Part shown: piece by piece, positions 6,740 through 14,629 of the stretch
How the letters are laid out: the number at the start of each line of letters is the position of its first letter
How positions within the stretch are numbered: the first letter of the stretch is position 1
NCBI GenBank assembly: GCA_028065725.1
Contig: JAPTVL010000170.1
Span: 1-14,630 of the forward strand
DNA length: 14,630 nt
From: Betaproteobacteria bacterium
Lineage (GTDB): Bacteria; Pseudomonadota; Gammaproteobacteria; Burkholderiales; Rhodocyclaceae
Reading direction: 5' to 3'
Position numbers and translations under genes: made by a program
The notes under the pieces: generated by a model
Databases searched by the model: none
What the model saw: only the letters and a program-made list of their open reading frames with translations
What the model was told of the DNA's origin: nothing

Positions 6740-7495
6740 CTAAAGATTACACAGCGTGAGTTCGAACTGCACCGGAGTGTCGAGCTGGCGCGGCCGCTGG
6801 TCCATGTCGGGACGCAGGAAGCGGATGTTGATGGCGAACTTGCCGGCGGAAATCTCCGGCAGGCAGGGGTCGCCCTGCCCCGTCTTGAGCCGGATCAGCT
6901 GCGCGCTGCGGCCGCCCAGCATCAGCTGGAAAGCGCCGCGCTGCGCCGTCTGCTGCTCCGAGCGGCCCGAGGCGCGCAGCAGGCGCAGGACGATCGCCAG
7001 GCCGGCGCGGATCGGCAGCATCGGTGCGATCCAGCCCTGGATGTCCTGCTGGCGCAGCGCCGATTCGCGATGCCGCCAGTAGTGGTAGCCGGGCAGGTCG
7101 AATTCGCAGACGCCGCCGGGAATCGCGGCGCGGTTCTTGATCGCCATCAGCCATTCGTTTTCGCGCAGATAATGGCCGATCTTGCCGTGCATGGCCAGCA
7201 GCAAAGTGCTGGCCTGCTCGATTTCGTAGAGCGCGCCGGACAGGGCGTCCTCGGAAATTTCCGGGTTGTTGCGGAAGGACAGCAGGATCTGGCGCTGGCG
7301 TTCGAGTTCCTGCACCAGGTCGAATTTGAGTTCCGCGCGACCGGCGACCTCGAGGATTTCGAACAGGGTGACCAGCGCGACGTGGTGCTCGAGGGCGCCG
7401 TCCGCGGCCGCAAAATGCCCTACCTTGTCGAACAGGTCTTCAAGCCGCAATAGCGTGCGAACGCGCTCGCTGAGAGGGTATTCGTAAGTGATCAC
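6740..7495 (-). CDS. zapD: Cell division protein ZapD
   Basis: ZapD (formerly YacF) binds the C-terminal tail of FtsZ and bundles its filaments, helping Z-ring assembly in the cytoplasm. The 251-residue product is close to the E. coli length (247). It opens with ITYEYPLSERVRTLLRLEDL, characteristic of the family, followed by a helical region and a C-terminal beta domain including FAINIRFL. The start codon is GTG at 7495; no strong ribosome-binding sequence is seen. It lies 54 bases after coaE, in the common coaE-zapD-yacG order, here interrupted by hicAB. Confidence 0.93.
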   Translation of the reverse strand: MITYEYPLSERVRTLLRLEDLFDKVGHFAAADGALEHHVALVTLFEILEVAGRAELKFDLVQELERQRQILLSFRNNPEISEDALSGALYEIEQASTLLLAMHGKIGHYLRENEWLMAIKNRAAIPGGVCEFDLPGYHYWRHRESALRQQDIQGWIAPMLPIRAGLAIVLRLLRASGRSEQQTAQRGAFQLMLGGRSAQLIRLKTGQGDPCLPEISAGKFAINIRFLRPDMDQRPRQLDTPVQFELTLCNL

Positions 7496-7549
7496 ACGCC
7501 GGTCGTGGGGAGAAAAGTCGTGCGATTGTGACCCAATTCAGTGCAAATC

Positions 7550-8164
7550 TCAACCGGATCGGCCGGCCGATGCCAGATAATTCGCATGCAGGCGCTCGAC
7601 TTGCGGCGCCAGCGCCGCCAGATCGCCGTCGTTGTCGATGACGTCGTCGGCGGCCGCCAGGCGCTCGGCGCGCGAGGCCTGCGCCGCCAGAATGCGCTGC
7701 ACTTCTTCCCGGGCCAGGCCGTTGCGGCGCATGACGCGGGCAATCTGGGTGGCCTCGCTGCAGTCGACCACCAGTACCCGGTCGACGCGCTGGCGATAGT
7801 CGCCGGATTCGACCAGCAGCGGCACCATGAAAATGGCATAATGTGCGCGGCCCGCGGCGGCGGTCAGCTGGCGCTCGCTCTCGCTGCGGATCAGCGGATG
7901 GAGGATGGTTTCAAGACGCTTGCGCGCCGAGGGATCGTTGAAGACGATGGCGCGCATCGCGGCACGGTCGAGCGCATTGTCCGCGTTCACCACGCCGTCG
8001 CCGAACTCGTCGCGGATCGCCGGCATCGCACTGCCGCCCGGCGCAGTCAGGGCGTGGGCAATGGCATCGGTGTCGATCACGGTCACGCCGCGTTCGGCGA
8101 ACAGATCGCCGACCGCGCTCTTGCCGCTGCCGATGCCGCCGGTGAGGCCGACCAGCCAGGTCAT
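7550..8164 (-). CDS. coaE: Dephospho-CoA kinase
   Basis: CoaE phosphorylates the 3'-hydroxyl of dephospho-CoA, the last step of coenzyme A synthesis. From the ATG at 8164 the product has 204 residues, close to the usual size. It shows the P-loop GGIGSGKS (9-16), the DTDAIAH substrate motif (about 31-37), HPLIR in the CoA-binding region and VPLLVESG. The ATG overlaps the stop of the SPOR gene as ATGA, which favours this start over a GTG three codons upstream (8173). Confidence 0.95.
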   Translation of the reverse strand: MTWLVGLTGGIGSGKSAVGDLFAERGVTVIDTDAIAHALTAPGGSAMPAIRDEFGDGVVNADNALDRAAMRAIVFNDPSARKRLETILHPLIRSESERQLTAAAGRAHYAIFMVPLLVESGDYRQRVDRVLVVDCSEATQIARVMRRNGLAREEVQRILAAQASRAERLAAADDVIDNDGDLAALAPQVERLHANYLASAGRSG

Positions 8165-8793
8165 TTGCCGCACTCGGCCAGCGTCGCGTCGGCATAGGGC
8201 GCGATCAGCAGTGGCAGCTGTTGCAGCAGGATCGCGGCCGGCGCGCGGGCCTCGATACGGGCCTTGAGCGCCGGCTGTTCGCGGGCTTCGATTCGCGCCG
8301 ATTTGATGCCTCGCTTCATCAGGCCTTGCAGGAATTCGCGGGCCGCCGTCTCGTCCGGGAAGCGGCCGAGCACGATTTCATAGCGGCCGCCGTCGAGCGG
8401 CACGGTGGTTTGCTCGGCGACGCCGAAACGCACCAGTTCCGCCGCCTTCTTTTCCGCGGCGGCCTGGTTGGGGAGCTCGGCGATCAGCACCAGGAATTGT
8501 TGCTGCTGCTCGGATGCGGGCAGGATTTTCGCTTCCCCGCCGACACCCTGCACGGCGCTTTTGAGCACTTCGGCATTGGCCATGGCGAGGCCGTTGATGA
8601 TGCGGCAGGCCAGCTCGGCCGCCTTTGGCGTCGTCGGTGCCGCGGTATCGCGCACGATGCGCAGCTTGTCGGCCTGCAACTGCTGATTCAGCCGTTCCGG
8701 TTCGCGGTTTTCGTCGGCCGCGCCGAAATAGCCCTGGGCCCAGGCGAAGAACAACAGATTGGCAAACACCAGCAGGAAGAAGAAGGAGCGCAT
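8161..8793 (-). CDS. SPOR-domain membrane protein
   Basis: SPOR domains bind peptidoglycan lacking stem peptides, often at the division septum. The product, about 210 residues, has one N-terminal membrane anchor ([16 protein letters not shown], about 3-18). Two alpha/beta segments of SPOR type follow near the C-terminus: [18 protein letters not shown] and [18 protein letters not shown]. The domain is only loosely conserved, so the assignment rests on pattern and layout. The start is placed at the second ATG because family members begin MR plus a hydrophobic run; an ATG two codons upstream (8799) is also possible. It sits between speD (12-base gap) and coaE (4-base overlap). No specific partner can be named. 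Confidence 0.72.
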   Translation of the reverse strand: MRSFFFLLVFANLLFFAWAQGYFGAADENREPERLNQQLQADKLRIVRDTAAPTTPKAAELACRIINGLAMANAEVLKSAVQGVGGEAKILPASEQQQQFLVLIAELPNQAAAEKKAAELVRFGVAEQTTVPLDGGRYEIVLGRFPDETAAREFLQGLMKRGIKSARIEAREQPALKARIEARAPAAILLQQLPLLIAPYADATLAECGK

Positions 8794-8805
8794 GACCATG
8801 TCAGT

Positions 8806-9165
8806 TCAAGTGCCGCCCCGGTCGACATCGCGGCGCACGATGCGGCGCGGCTGGAACGCGGCGCGCAGAATCTCGTAGGCGGCCGCGGCGGCTGCGCGAT
8901 TATCCTGGCTATGGTTGCAGACGTAAAGGTCGAGGGTGACCGCGTCGAGCTCGGGCCAGGTATGGATCGCCAGGTGCGATTCGGCCAGCACCAGGGCGCC
9001 GGTGGCGCCGGCCGCGGGAAACTGGTGGAAGGCGGCGGCGACCACGCTCAGGCCGACCTCGCCACAGGCACGGCGGCAGAGTTCGGCGAGCCGATCGGCT
9101 TCGCACAGCAGGCGGCGGTCGCCTGCGCAGGCGTGGAATTCGGCAAGGATGTGGAGACCGTTCAT
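8806..9165 (-). CDS. speD: S-adenosylmethionine decarboxylase proenzyme (prokaryotic class 1B)
   Basis: SpeD decarboxylates S-adenosylmethionine to supply aminopropyl groups for spermidine synthesis. The proenzyme cuts itself to form a pyruvoyl group. The 119-residue product has the processing site in AESHLAIHTWPE, with cleavage before S63, and the catalytic partners H68 and C83 (YVCN). These positions coincide with those of the well-studied Thermotoga enzyme. The ATG overlaps the flavoprotein stop as ATGA. No spermidine synthase (speE) lies in the window, so the aminopropyl acceptor step must be encoded elsewhere. The open frame extends far upstream, but that part is antisense-like shadow of the flavoprotein gene. 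Confidence 0.93.
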   Translation of the reverse strand: MNGLHILAEFHACAGDRRLLCEADRLAELCRRACGEVGLSVVAAAFHQFPAAGATGALVLAESHLAIHTWPELDAVTLDLYVCNHSQDNRAAAAAAYEILRAAFQPRRIVRRDVDRGGT

Positions 9166-10760
9166 AGCGAGGACGCATAGGATACGCCGAGCCGCTGCAG
9201 CGTGCGCTCGGCGGCCAGCACGCCGCGGTAATTGGCTTCCTCGAACAGCGACAGGCCGGAGACGTCGGCATGGGCGAAACGGATGCCCGGCCGGTCCTGC
9301 TCGAAGGCCCGGCGTGCGCCGCCCCAGAGCCGTCCGGGCAGCGGGCGGATCATGGCATGGGCGTGGCGGTGGATGTCCAGCCGCGTCGCCAGTTCGCGAA
9401 TCTCTGGGTGCGGCACCGAGAGATCGGCCAGGACTTCCCTGGCCCAGCCGGCGCGATCGAGCAAAAGTCGGCGCTGGTGCGACGCCGATTCCTCGTGCAG
9501 CGCGCGGTACCAGGTGATCACGGTCGGCCCCGGCGCGTAGCGCAGCTGCTGATGGGTGGCCACCACGTAGCCCAGCGCCGCGCTGTCGTGGAGTACGTTG
9601 TCCCAGGCCAGCCCATGGCCGGCGCGCGTCTGCGGCGCGGCCGACAGCGTCAGGTTGGCCACGATCCAAGGGGCATATTCGGCGCCGCGGATCGCCGCCA
9701 GCCATTCCGGACGCGGCGCGGCGAACACATGCGGGATCAGGAACAGCGGCGCGGCCCAGATCAGTTCGCGGGCAATCACGCGGATGCTGCGGTTTTCCGC
9801 CGCGAGGTAGACGTCGCAGACGACGTCGCGCTTGCCCTGCTCGACGCGGAAGGCCAGCGCGTTTTGCTGCACCCGCCCCGCCGTCGCCCGCGCCAGGCCG
9901 CGCGCCAGCCAGGCGTTGCCTTCCGGCGCGGTCAGCACCTGGCCTTCGCCGTCGCGGCAGGCGAAGTAGTGCAGCCCGGCCCAGGCCGAGGTCTGCGCCG
10001 CGCTCGTGCCGTAGTCGTCGCGGCAGGCGTAGTCGGCCAGCCAGTGCAGACCGGGCGCCGTATAGCCCTTGCCCAGCAGCCAGTCGCGCATGGTGAGCCG
10101 GTCCAGCGCCAGCAGTTGCGGCTCGCGGCTGGAAAGCGCCAGCGGCAGCGCGAAGGCGCGCCGTCCTGCCGCATCGCGGCGCTGGCGCAGCTCGGCGACG
10201 TGCTCCTGAAAGCGGGCGTACTGGGCACGCTCCGCCGCCGGCACGCCCAGCGTCGGCCAGACACCGTCCTGCCAGTAGCCGTCGATGTAAAGCCGTTCCT
10301 GCGGCGCGTGGCACAGATACTTCTCGTCGTAGGTCGGATGCGCCGCGTCCGGATCGCCCTGCAGCACGCTGAGCTCGGCCAGCAACTGGCGCGTGGCACG
10401 CGCTTCGCGCGGCGGCAGCGGCAGGTAATGGGCGCCGAGCGGATGCGCCGACACCTCATTGCGCCCGGCGCGCGAATTGCCGCCGGCCTCGCCTTCCATT
10501 TCCAGCAGCAGGAAATCGTCGCAGCCCGAGCGTGCCAGCTTCCATGCAGCGGAGAGGCCGCCGATGCCGCCGCCGACGATGGCCACCGCGACGCGGCGCG
10601 TTTCGGTCGGCGCCGGAAAGTCTGGTTTGCGCAGGCGATGGCCGAGCGTGTCATTCGCTCCGGAGAGCGCGCCCGGCGGCAGCGGCGGCGCAGCTTTGGC
10701 GCCGCAGGCGGCAAGCAGGCCGCTGGCTGAAATACATGCCAGGAAGTCTCGCCGGTGCAT
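9162..10760 (-). CDS. Tat-exported lipoprotein, FAD-dependent amine-oxidase-like flavoprotein
   Basis: The 532-residue product begins with a twin-arginine signal (RRDFL, 3-7) and a lipobox LAAC with lipidated C19. It should therefore be folded with cofactor in the cytoplasm, exported by Tat and anchored to a membrane. A Rossmann dinucleotide-binding motif GGGIGG (63-68) is followed by the ribose-binding acidic residue E87. The C-terminal FAD-contacting region reads RPLPGRLWGGARR and HADVSGLSLFEEA. This layout fits the NAD(P)-binding/amine oxidase superfamily; the substrate is not evident. Coupling to speD suggests polyamines or a related amine. In related bacteria I recall such genes beside speD and spermidine synthase, which is established only from memory. 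No clear ribosome-binding site is seen. Confidence 0.85.
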   Translation of the reverse strand: MHRRDFLACISASGLLAACGAKAAPPLPPGALSGANDTLGHRLRKPDFPAPTETRRVAVAIVGGGIGGLSAAWKLARSGCDDFLLLEMEGEAGGNSRAGRNEVSAHPLGAHYLPLPPREARATRQLLAELSVLQGDPDAAHPTYDEKYLCHAPQERLYIDGYWQDGVWPTLGVPAAERAQYARFQEHVAELRQRRDAAGRRAFALPLALSSREPQLLALDRLTMRDWLLGKGYTAPGLHWLADYACRDDYGTSAAQTSAWAGLHYFACRDGEGQVLTAPEGNAWLARGLARATAGRVQQNALAFRVEQGKRDVVCDVYLAAENRSIRVIARELIWAAPLFLIPHVFAAPRPEWLAAIRGAEYAPWIVANLTLSAAPQTRAGHGLAWDNVLHDSAALGYVVATHQQLRYAPGPTVITWYRALHEESASHQRRLLLDRAGWAREVLADLSVPHPEIRELATRLDIHRHAHAMIRPLPGRLWGGARRAFEQDRPGIRFAHADVSGLSLFEEANYRGVLAAERTLQRLGVSYASSL

Positions 10761-10831
10761 GGATCAGTGATGGTTCGTGAATCGAGGACGCAACGAGGAA
10801 TTTGTCTGCGCTTTCTTCGGCGCCAACTGCT

Positions 10832-13756
10832 TCATCGTGCGGCGCCTCCCCGACCGCCCTCGCCGACCACCACAAACGGCGCCCAGAATATCGGGTGGGC
10901 GTATTCGGGATGATTTGGCGTGGCCATCAGTACCAACATCGCCTTGCGGTGCGCCTCGGCCTTGCCTTGATCCGGGCTAGCTTCATATTCGCGCAGCATG
11001 GTCGTAGTGAGCGGCACCGTCGCTTCTGAATCCACTGGCCAGTGGGATACCAGCAAGGATCGGGCACCCGCATAAAAGAAGGCTTTGGCCAGTCCCGACA
11101 AGCCCTCTGCACCCGGTGTGCCATCCGCGGCGGCTGTGTTGCAGGCCGAAAGCACGACCCAATCGGCGTTAAGTTTCAGCCTGGCAATTTCACTCGCAGA
11201 AAGGTAGCCATCATCCTCAATCGAACCCTGCGGTGGCGGCGTGAGGATCAAGCCGGATTCGCCGATGCCCTTAACTTCACCAGCCATCACGCCGTGCGTG
11301 GCAAAGGCGATGGTTCGGTACTTCGACAAATCGAGTTGCTTGATCTTGGTTTCCGTGGCGTTTTCCTGCAACCAGAGTGACTTCTGGTCGGACTTCAGAG
11401 CCTTGGCCATGGCTCGCAGTTCGTCGGCGGTTTCCGGTAGTCGTGCTGCTCCGCGGATTACCGCGACGTCGGCAATGTCCGCGACCTGCCGGCTGCTGCT
11501 GCCGTTGGGAATCGCTCTTGACGGCGAACTGCGAAACAACTTGGCGATATCCACCACAGTGCGTTTGCCACGAGTCGTATCGCCTGGCCCGCCGATCAGA
11601 GGGTCGCCGAATCCGGCAAAGGGTTCCTGATCGCGGCCCGCCTTGGCGAACTGGCGAAAGGCCTGAATCGAGCTTACTGACGGCAGCACCGAAAACGCAT
11701 AGTTCCTCGCCAGCCATTTCACTCGCAGGTAATCTGCATCGCTCTTGATCTCCGGCGGTGCGGACGCGACCAGCATTCCAAACGGCAGGCTCTGCATTGG
11801 TCCGACCGGCACCACCATCAGGTGTCGCGCTCCGGCAAGGTGAGGCAACGCGGGGGCGAAGAGTCGCTGGTAGAGTTCATGCAGAAGGCCAACACTGATG
11901 CGGATGGGCTGCCCGCTTCCATCGAACTTCATCTCAGCGCGAAGGGTCGCCACATTGGTGGAAATTTCCTTGACGCCCACGGCAAGAGGCATGAACACCG
12001 CGCCATCCGCTTTCACCACCCAGAGGAAACCACCAGAGTCACCGAGCGCATAGACCAGCATCGCCTCGTCTGGCTTCAACAAATACCGAATCTGGCTGAC
12101 GGTAGCGGGTTCGGGACGGGTGAGTTCCTGATATTCGGGAAAGCGGAGGGTTAGTTCCGCGTCGATCATTTCGATTTCTTTACCCGCAAGACCAATGTCG
12201 TCGCGCAATCGTTGCTCGTTATCGGTCTTGCGTTCCAGCGGCGGCTTGCTGGCTGCAGCGACCAACTGTGCATCTGCCTTGACTCGGCGATCGCTGGCAT
12301 CTTGCTTGCGTCTAATGAGGCCGGCCAACGCGTCGTCACCTGTGGCAAAGCGCGAGGCCATTTTGGCGATGGCGGATGCGGTACCGGAGGCTTGTTCCAG
12401 TTGCACGATCTGGAATGCTTCATCGGTGATCTTGTCGGTAGTTTCTTTGCCAGGATTGCGGGAAAGAAGCAACAGGTGCCGCAGAAATCCGTATCGATTC
12501 ATGGACGCTTCTTGAACGGCTGCATCACCAGTGCCACCAGCGACAATACGTTGCCGGTAGATGGAACTACCTTTGCGAGCCATCGATAGTGCCTGCGCGT
12601 CTCGACCTTGGTCTTGATACAGCCACGCAAGATTGTCGATGCTTCTTGCCACGCTGGGATGATCCGATCCGAGAGCTTTCTCATAGATCGCCAGCGAGCG
12701 TTCGTGGAGAGGTTCCGCTTGCGCGTACTGTCCTTGGGTGCCGTACAACCCCGCTAGGTTGTTCAGGCTTGTGGCGACATCGGGATGATCCGGACCAAGG
12801 ACCTTTTCTTTTATCACCAGCGAGCGCTTGAGGAGCGGCTCGGCTTGTGTAGGCTGATCTTGATCGACATGCAAAAGCGCAAGGTTGGACAGGCTCGAAG
12901 CCACATCGGGATGATCCGGGCCAAGGGTCTTTTCCAAGATCGCCAGCGAGCGTTTGTAAAGCGGTTCAGCCTTCGCGTACTGCCCTTGGGTGCGGTATAG
13001 CTCCGCGAGGTTGTTTAGACTTTGGGCGACATCAGGATGATCCGGGCCAAGGGTCTGCTCACGGATCGCCAAAGCACGCTTCAAGAGCAGTTCGGCCTGT
13101 GCATAAAGACCTTGACCGAAGTACAGCGCTGCGAGATTGTTGATGCTCTGGGCGACATTGGGATGATCCGCTCCGAGTGCCTTCTCAAAGATCGCCAGCG
13201 AGCGCTTGTAGAGTGGCTCCGCCTTCGTATATTGGCCTTGGGTTTTGTATAGCTCCGCAAGGTTGTTCAGGCTTGTAGCGACATCTGGATGATCTGCGCC
13301 GAGGGCCTTATCTCGGATCGACAGCGATCGCATGTAGAGCGGCTCAGCCAGCGAGTACTGGCCTTGCATGTCATACAGCCTCGCAAGATTGTTTAGAGTT
13401 GTCGCTACAACGGGATGATCCGGACCGAGGACTTTCTCAACTATCGTGAGTGAGCGCTTGTAAAGCGGCTCGGCCTGTCCGTACTTCCCTTGGGTGATGT
13501 ACAGACCCGCGAGGTTGAACAGGCTCGCGGCCACAGCAGGATGATCCAGGCCAACAGAAGCTTCTGCGAAGCTCAGCGCTTGCTTGGTAATGACTACGGC
13601 TCGGTCATAATTTCCCTGAATGTCAAGCGTTCGGGCTTCTGACATAAGTCTTTCCCACTCGGCTTCTTGTGCCTGTGCCGGGAAAACGGTCCAAAGCGTA
13701 AGAACCAAAAAGGTTGCCAGCAGCCAGAGTGTGCTTTGCATCGACTTCGGGTGCAT
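10832..13756 (-). CDS. Exported TPR-repeat protein with C-terminal CHAT (caspase-like) protease domain
   Basis: The 974-residue product starts with a Sec-type signal peptide (hydrophobic 9-25, likely cleavage after AQA, 27-29). Eight kinesin-light-chain-type TPR units follow, with the DHP motif at 71, 113, 155, 197, 239, 281, 323 and 365, exactly 42 residues apart. A helical linker covers about 400-550. A CHAT domain (about 620-965) has the catalytic histidine in FATHG (H821) and cysteine in LSACNT (C872), and ends in HPIFWAPFVVVGEG. CHAT domains are cysteine proteases related to caspases and separase; the TPRs usually sense a partner. Export suggests a periplasmic or surface role, unlike the cytoplasmic TPR-CHAT of CRISPR systems. 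The start could also be Met6 (13741). It has lower GC than the polyamine/coaE block. The target is unknown. Confidence 0.9.
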   Translation of the reverse strand: MHPKSMQSTLWLLATFLVLTLWTVFPAQAQEAEWERLMSEARTLDIQGNYDRAVVITKQALSFAEASVGLDHPAVAASLFNLAGLYITQGKYGQAEPLYKRSLTIVEKVLGPDHPVVATTLNNLARLYDMQGQYSLAEPLYMRSLSIRDKALGADHPDVATSLNNLAELYKTQGQYTKAEPLYKRSLAIFEKALGADHPNVAQSINNLAALYFGQGLYAQAELLLKRALAIREQTLGPDHPDVAQSLNNLAELYRTQGQYAKAEPLYKRSLAILEKTLGPDHPDVASSLSNLALLHVDQDQPTQAEPLLKRSLVIKEKVLGPDHPDVATSLNNLAGLYGTQGQYAQAEPLHERSLAIYEKALGSDHPSVARSIDNLAWLYQDQGRDAQALSMARKGSSIYRQRIVAGGTGDAAVQEASMNRYGFLRHLLLLSRNPGKETTDKITDEAFQIVQLEQASGTASAIAKMASRFATGDDALAGLIRRKQDASDRRVKADAQLVAAASKPPLERKTDNEQRLRDDIGLAGKEIEMIDAELTLRFPEYQELTRPEPATVSQIRYLLKPDEAMLVYALGDSGGFLWVVKADGAVFMPLAVGVKEISTNVATLRAEMKFDGSGQPIRISVGLLHELYQRLFAPALPHLAGARHLMVVPVGPMQSLPFGMLVASAPPEIKSDADYLRVKWLARNYAFSVLPSVSSIQAFRQFAKAGRDQEPFAGFGDPLIGGPGDTTRGKRTVVDIAKLFRSSPSRAIPNGSSSRQVADIADVAVIRGAARLPETADELRAMAKALKSDQKSLWLQENATETKIKQLDLSKYRTIAFATHGVMAGEVKGIGESGLILTPPPQGSIEDDGYLSASEIARLKLNADWVVLSACNTAAADGTPGAEGLSGLAKAFFYAGARSLLVSHWPVDSEATVPLTTTMLREYEASPDQGKAEAHRKAMLVLMATPNHPEYAHPIFWAPFVVVGEGGRGGAAR
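12557..13627 (-). repeat. Eight tandem 126-bp TPR-coding units
   Basis: The units encode 42 residues each, without a single insertion or deletion across eight DHP motifs. Some copies are nearly identical in protein: the unit from residue 157 and that from 241 differ at only about six of 42 positions. The DNA is also visibly similar between copies, for example around GTATAGCTCCGC. This points to fairly recent expansion or gene conversion. The last unit, after residue 367, is more diverged. Confidence 0.85.
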
Positions 13757-13848
13757 GCTTCGTTTTAAAGAAGTGGTCCTTCAAGTATCGTTGTGGGTAG
13801 CGCTAGCAAACCGAACATACTTGGGCTGTAGCGTGCAAATCAGTGTGG

Positions 13849-14436
13849 TCAAGCGGTTAGGGGTGGCTGTACTTGGTGGGAGTGCTCAATGCTTACCTGA
13901 CATAGCTTCACGGCATCCTTCGGATGCAGAATTCCAAAAACACCCAGTTCTCGTAGTGCATCTTTGTGGCGGTGAAAATTTGCGTCTCTAGTGACCAGGT
14001 AATCCCACTTGTGAAACACATGCGACCATGCAGTTAATACATCGCATTGCTTGTTGCGCCAATCGCTTTTTTGTTTGATATCTTGCGGCGGCTCGAACTG
14101 AGTATTTGGAAATAGGACCTTCTGTATTGCTGTTGCCAACTCTTCCTTTTCAGCATCAGACCACAAAGCGTGATCCCAGTAGAAGAGGTCCCACTTCATT
14201 AACGGCAGGAGGTGTACTACTCCAGCCAGGCCGACATTCTCGAGTTTTTTCTCAAACTCCAGGAAATGACTATTCGCAATTCCACTCTTTTGATTTTCGG
14301 AGGCACTCACTGCAACGACAGCCAATTCGATCCGTCCATCCTTCCATGCTTGAACTATCTCCCGTACGAAAACCCCATCAGGGCGATCTTCTTCCAGGTC
14401 GATGATGCAATTGGTGTCTAGTGTCAGCTTGTTCAT
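13849..14436 (-). CDS. PIN-domain protein (probable RNase)
   Basis: From the ATG at 14436 the product has 195 residues. It opens with MNKLTLDTNCIIDLEED, the PIN signature with metal-binding D7. The later acidic positions are D132 (NKQCDVLTAW) and D151 (LVTRDANF). PIN domains are Mg-dependent ribonucleases, often toxins of VapBC pairs. This one is longer than most VapC toxins (about 130-140) and has no small antitoxin gene beside it. The frame is open up to an ATG at 14526, but those 30 extra residues show no domain character. No Shine-Dalgarno sequence precedes either start. It lies 92 bases upstream of the TPR-CHAT gene on the same strand. GC is low compared with the housekeeping genes. Confidence 0.72.
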   Translation of the reverse strand: MNKLTLDTNCIIDLEEDRPDGVFVREIVQAWKDGRIELAVVAVSASENQKSGIANSHFLEFEKKLENVGLAGVVHLLPLMKWDLFYWDHALWSDAEKEELATAIQKVLFPNTQFEPPQDIKQKSDWRNKQCDVLTAWSHVFHKWDYLVTRDANFHRHKDALRELGVFGILHPKDAVKLCQVSIEHSHQVQPPLTA

Positions 14437-14530
14437 AGCATATGGCCAAAACAAATGGAAGTGACACATTTGGTTCGGTGCTGGCGTGAAAGCTGCGGGC
14501 AACTTATTGAGGCTTCCGTAATTCATGACA

Positions 14531-14629
14531 TCACCACAGGGTAGCCTGCATCCAGCAAGCGGTGATGATCGAAGGACGCTTTTGAGCGCTCTTGAGTTTG
14601 TTGCGCGCAGTCGTGTGCAGTTCGCTCAG
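14531..14629 (-). pseudogene. C-terminal end of a probable transposase (IS630-like?), partial at window edge
   Basis: A minus-strand frame open from the window edge encodes 32 residues ending in TGA at 14533-14531. It contains LHTTARNKLKSAQKRPSII and ends ACWMQATLW. The basic helix and the aromatic, CWMQA-type ending remind me of IS630-family transposase C-termini. This is pattern memory only. A second frame here is also open to a stop at 14523-14525, so the frame choice is not certain. Whether the gene is whole or broken cannot be seen; the pseudogene label only marks it as partial. Confidence 0.35.

Noticed and set aside
9166..10314. Upstream extension of the speD reading frame
   Set aside because: It is a shadow of the flavoprotein gene on the same strand in another frame; SpeD proteins are about 120 residues and the ATG at 9165 gives exactly that.
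9270..10730. Plus-strand open frame of 486 codons
   Set aside because: Antisense to the flavoprotein; Arg/Gln-rich composition typical of a high-GC shadow frame.
10819..10846. Two GGCGCC hexamers around the TPR-CHAT stop
   Set aside because: GGCGCC is self-complementary and common in such GC-rich DNA; no T-run follows, so no terminator is supported.
12557..13627. Regular repeats that might suggest a CRISPR array
   Set aside because: The 126-bp period is coding, in frame and diverged like TPR units; there are no short identical repeats with unique spacers.
14451..14476. Inverted repeat ACAAATG / CATTTG upstream of the PIN start
   Set aside because: Arms are short and imperfect in context, and no promoter elements could be fitted around them.
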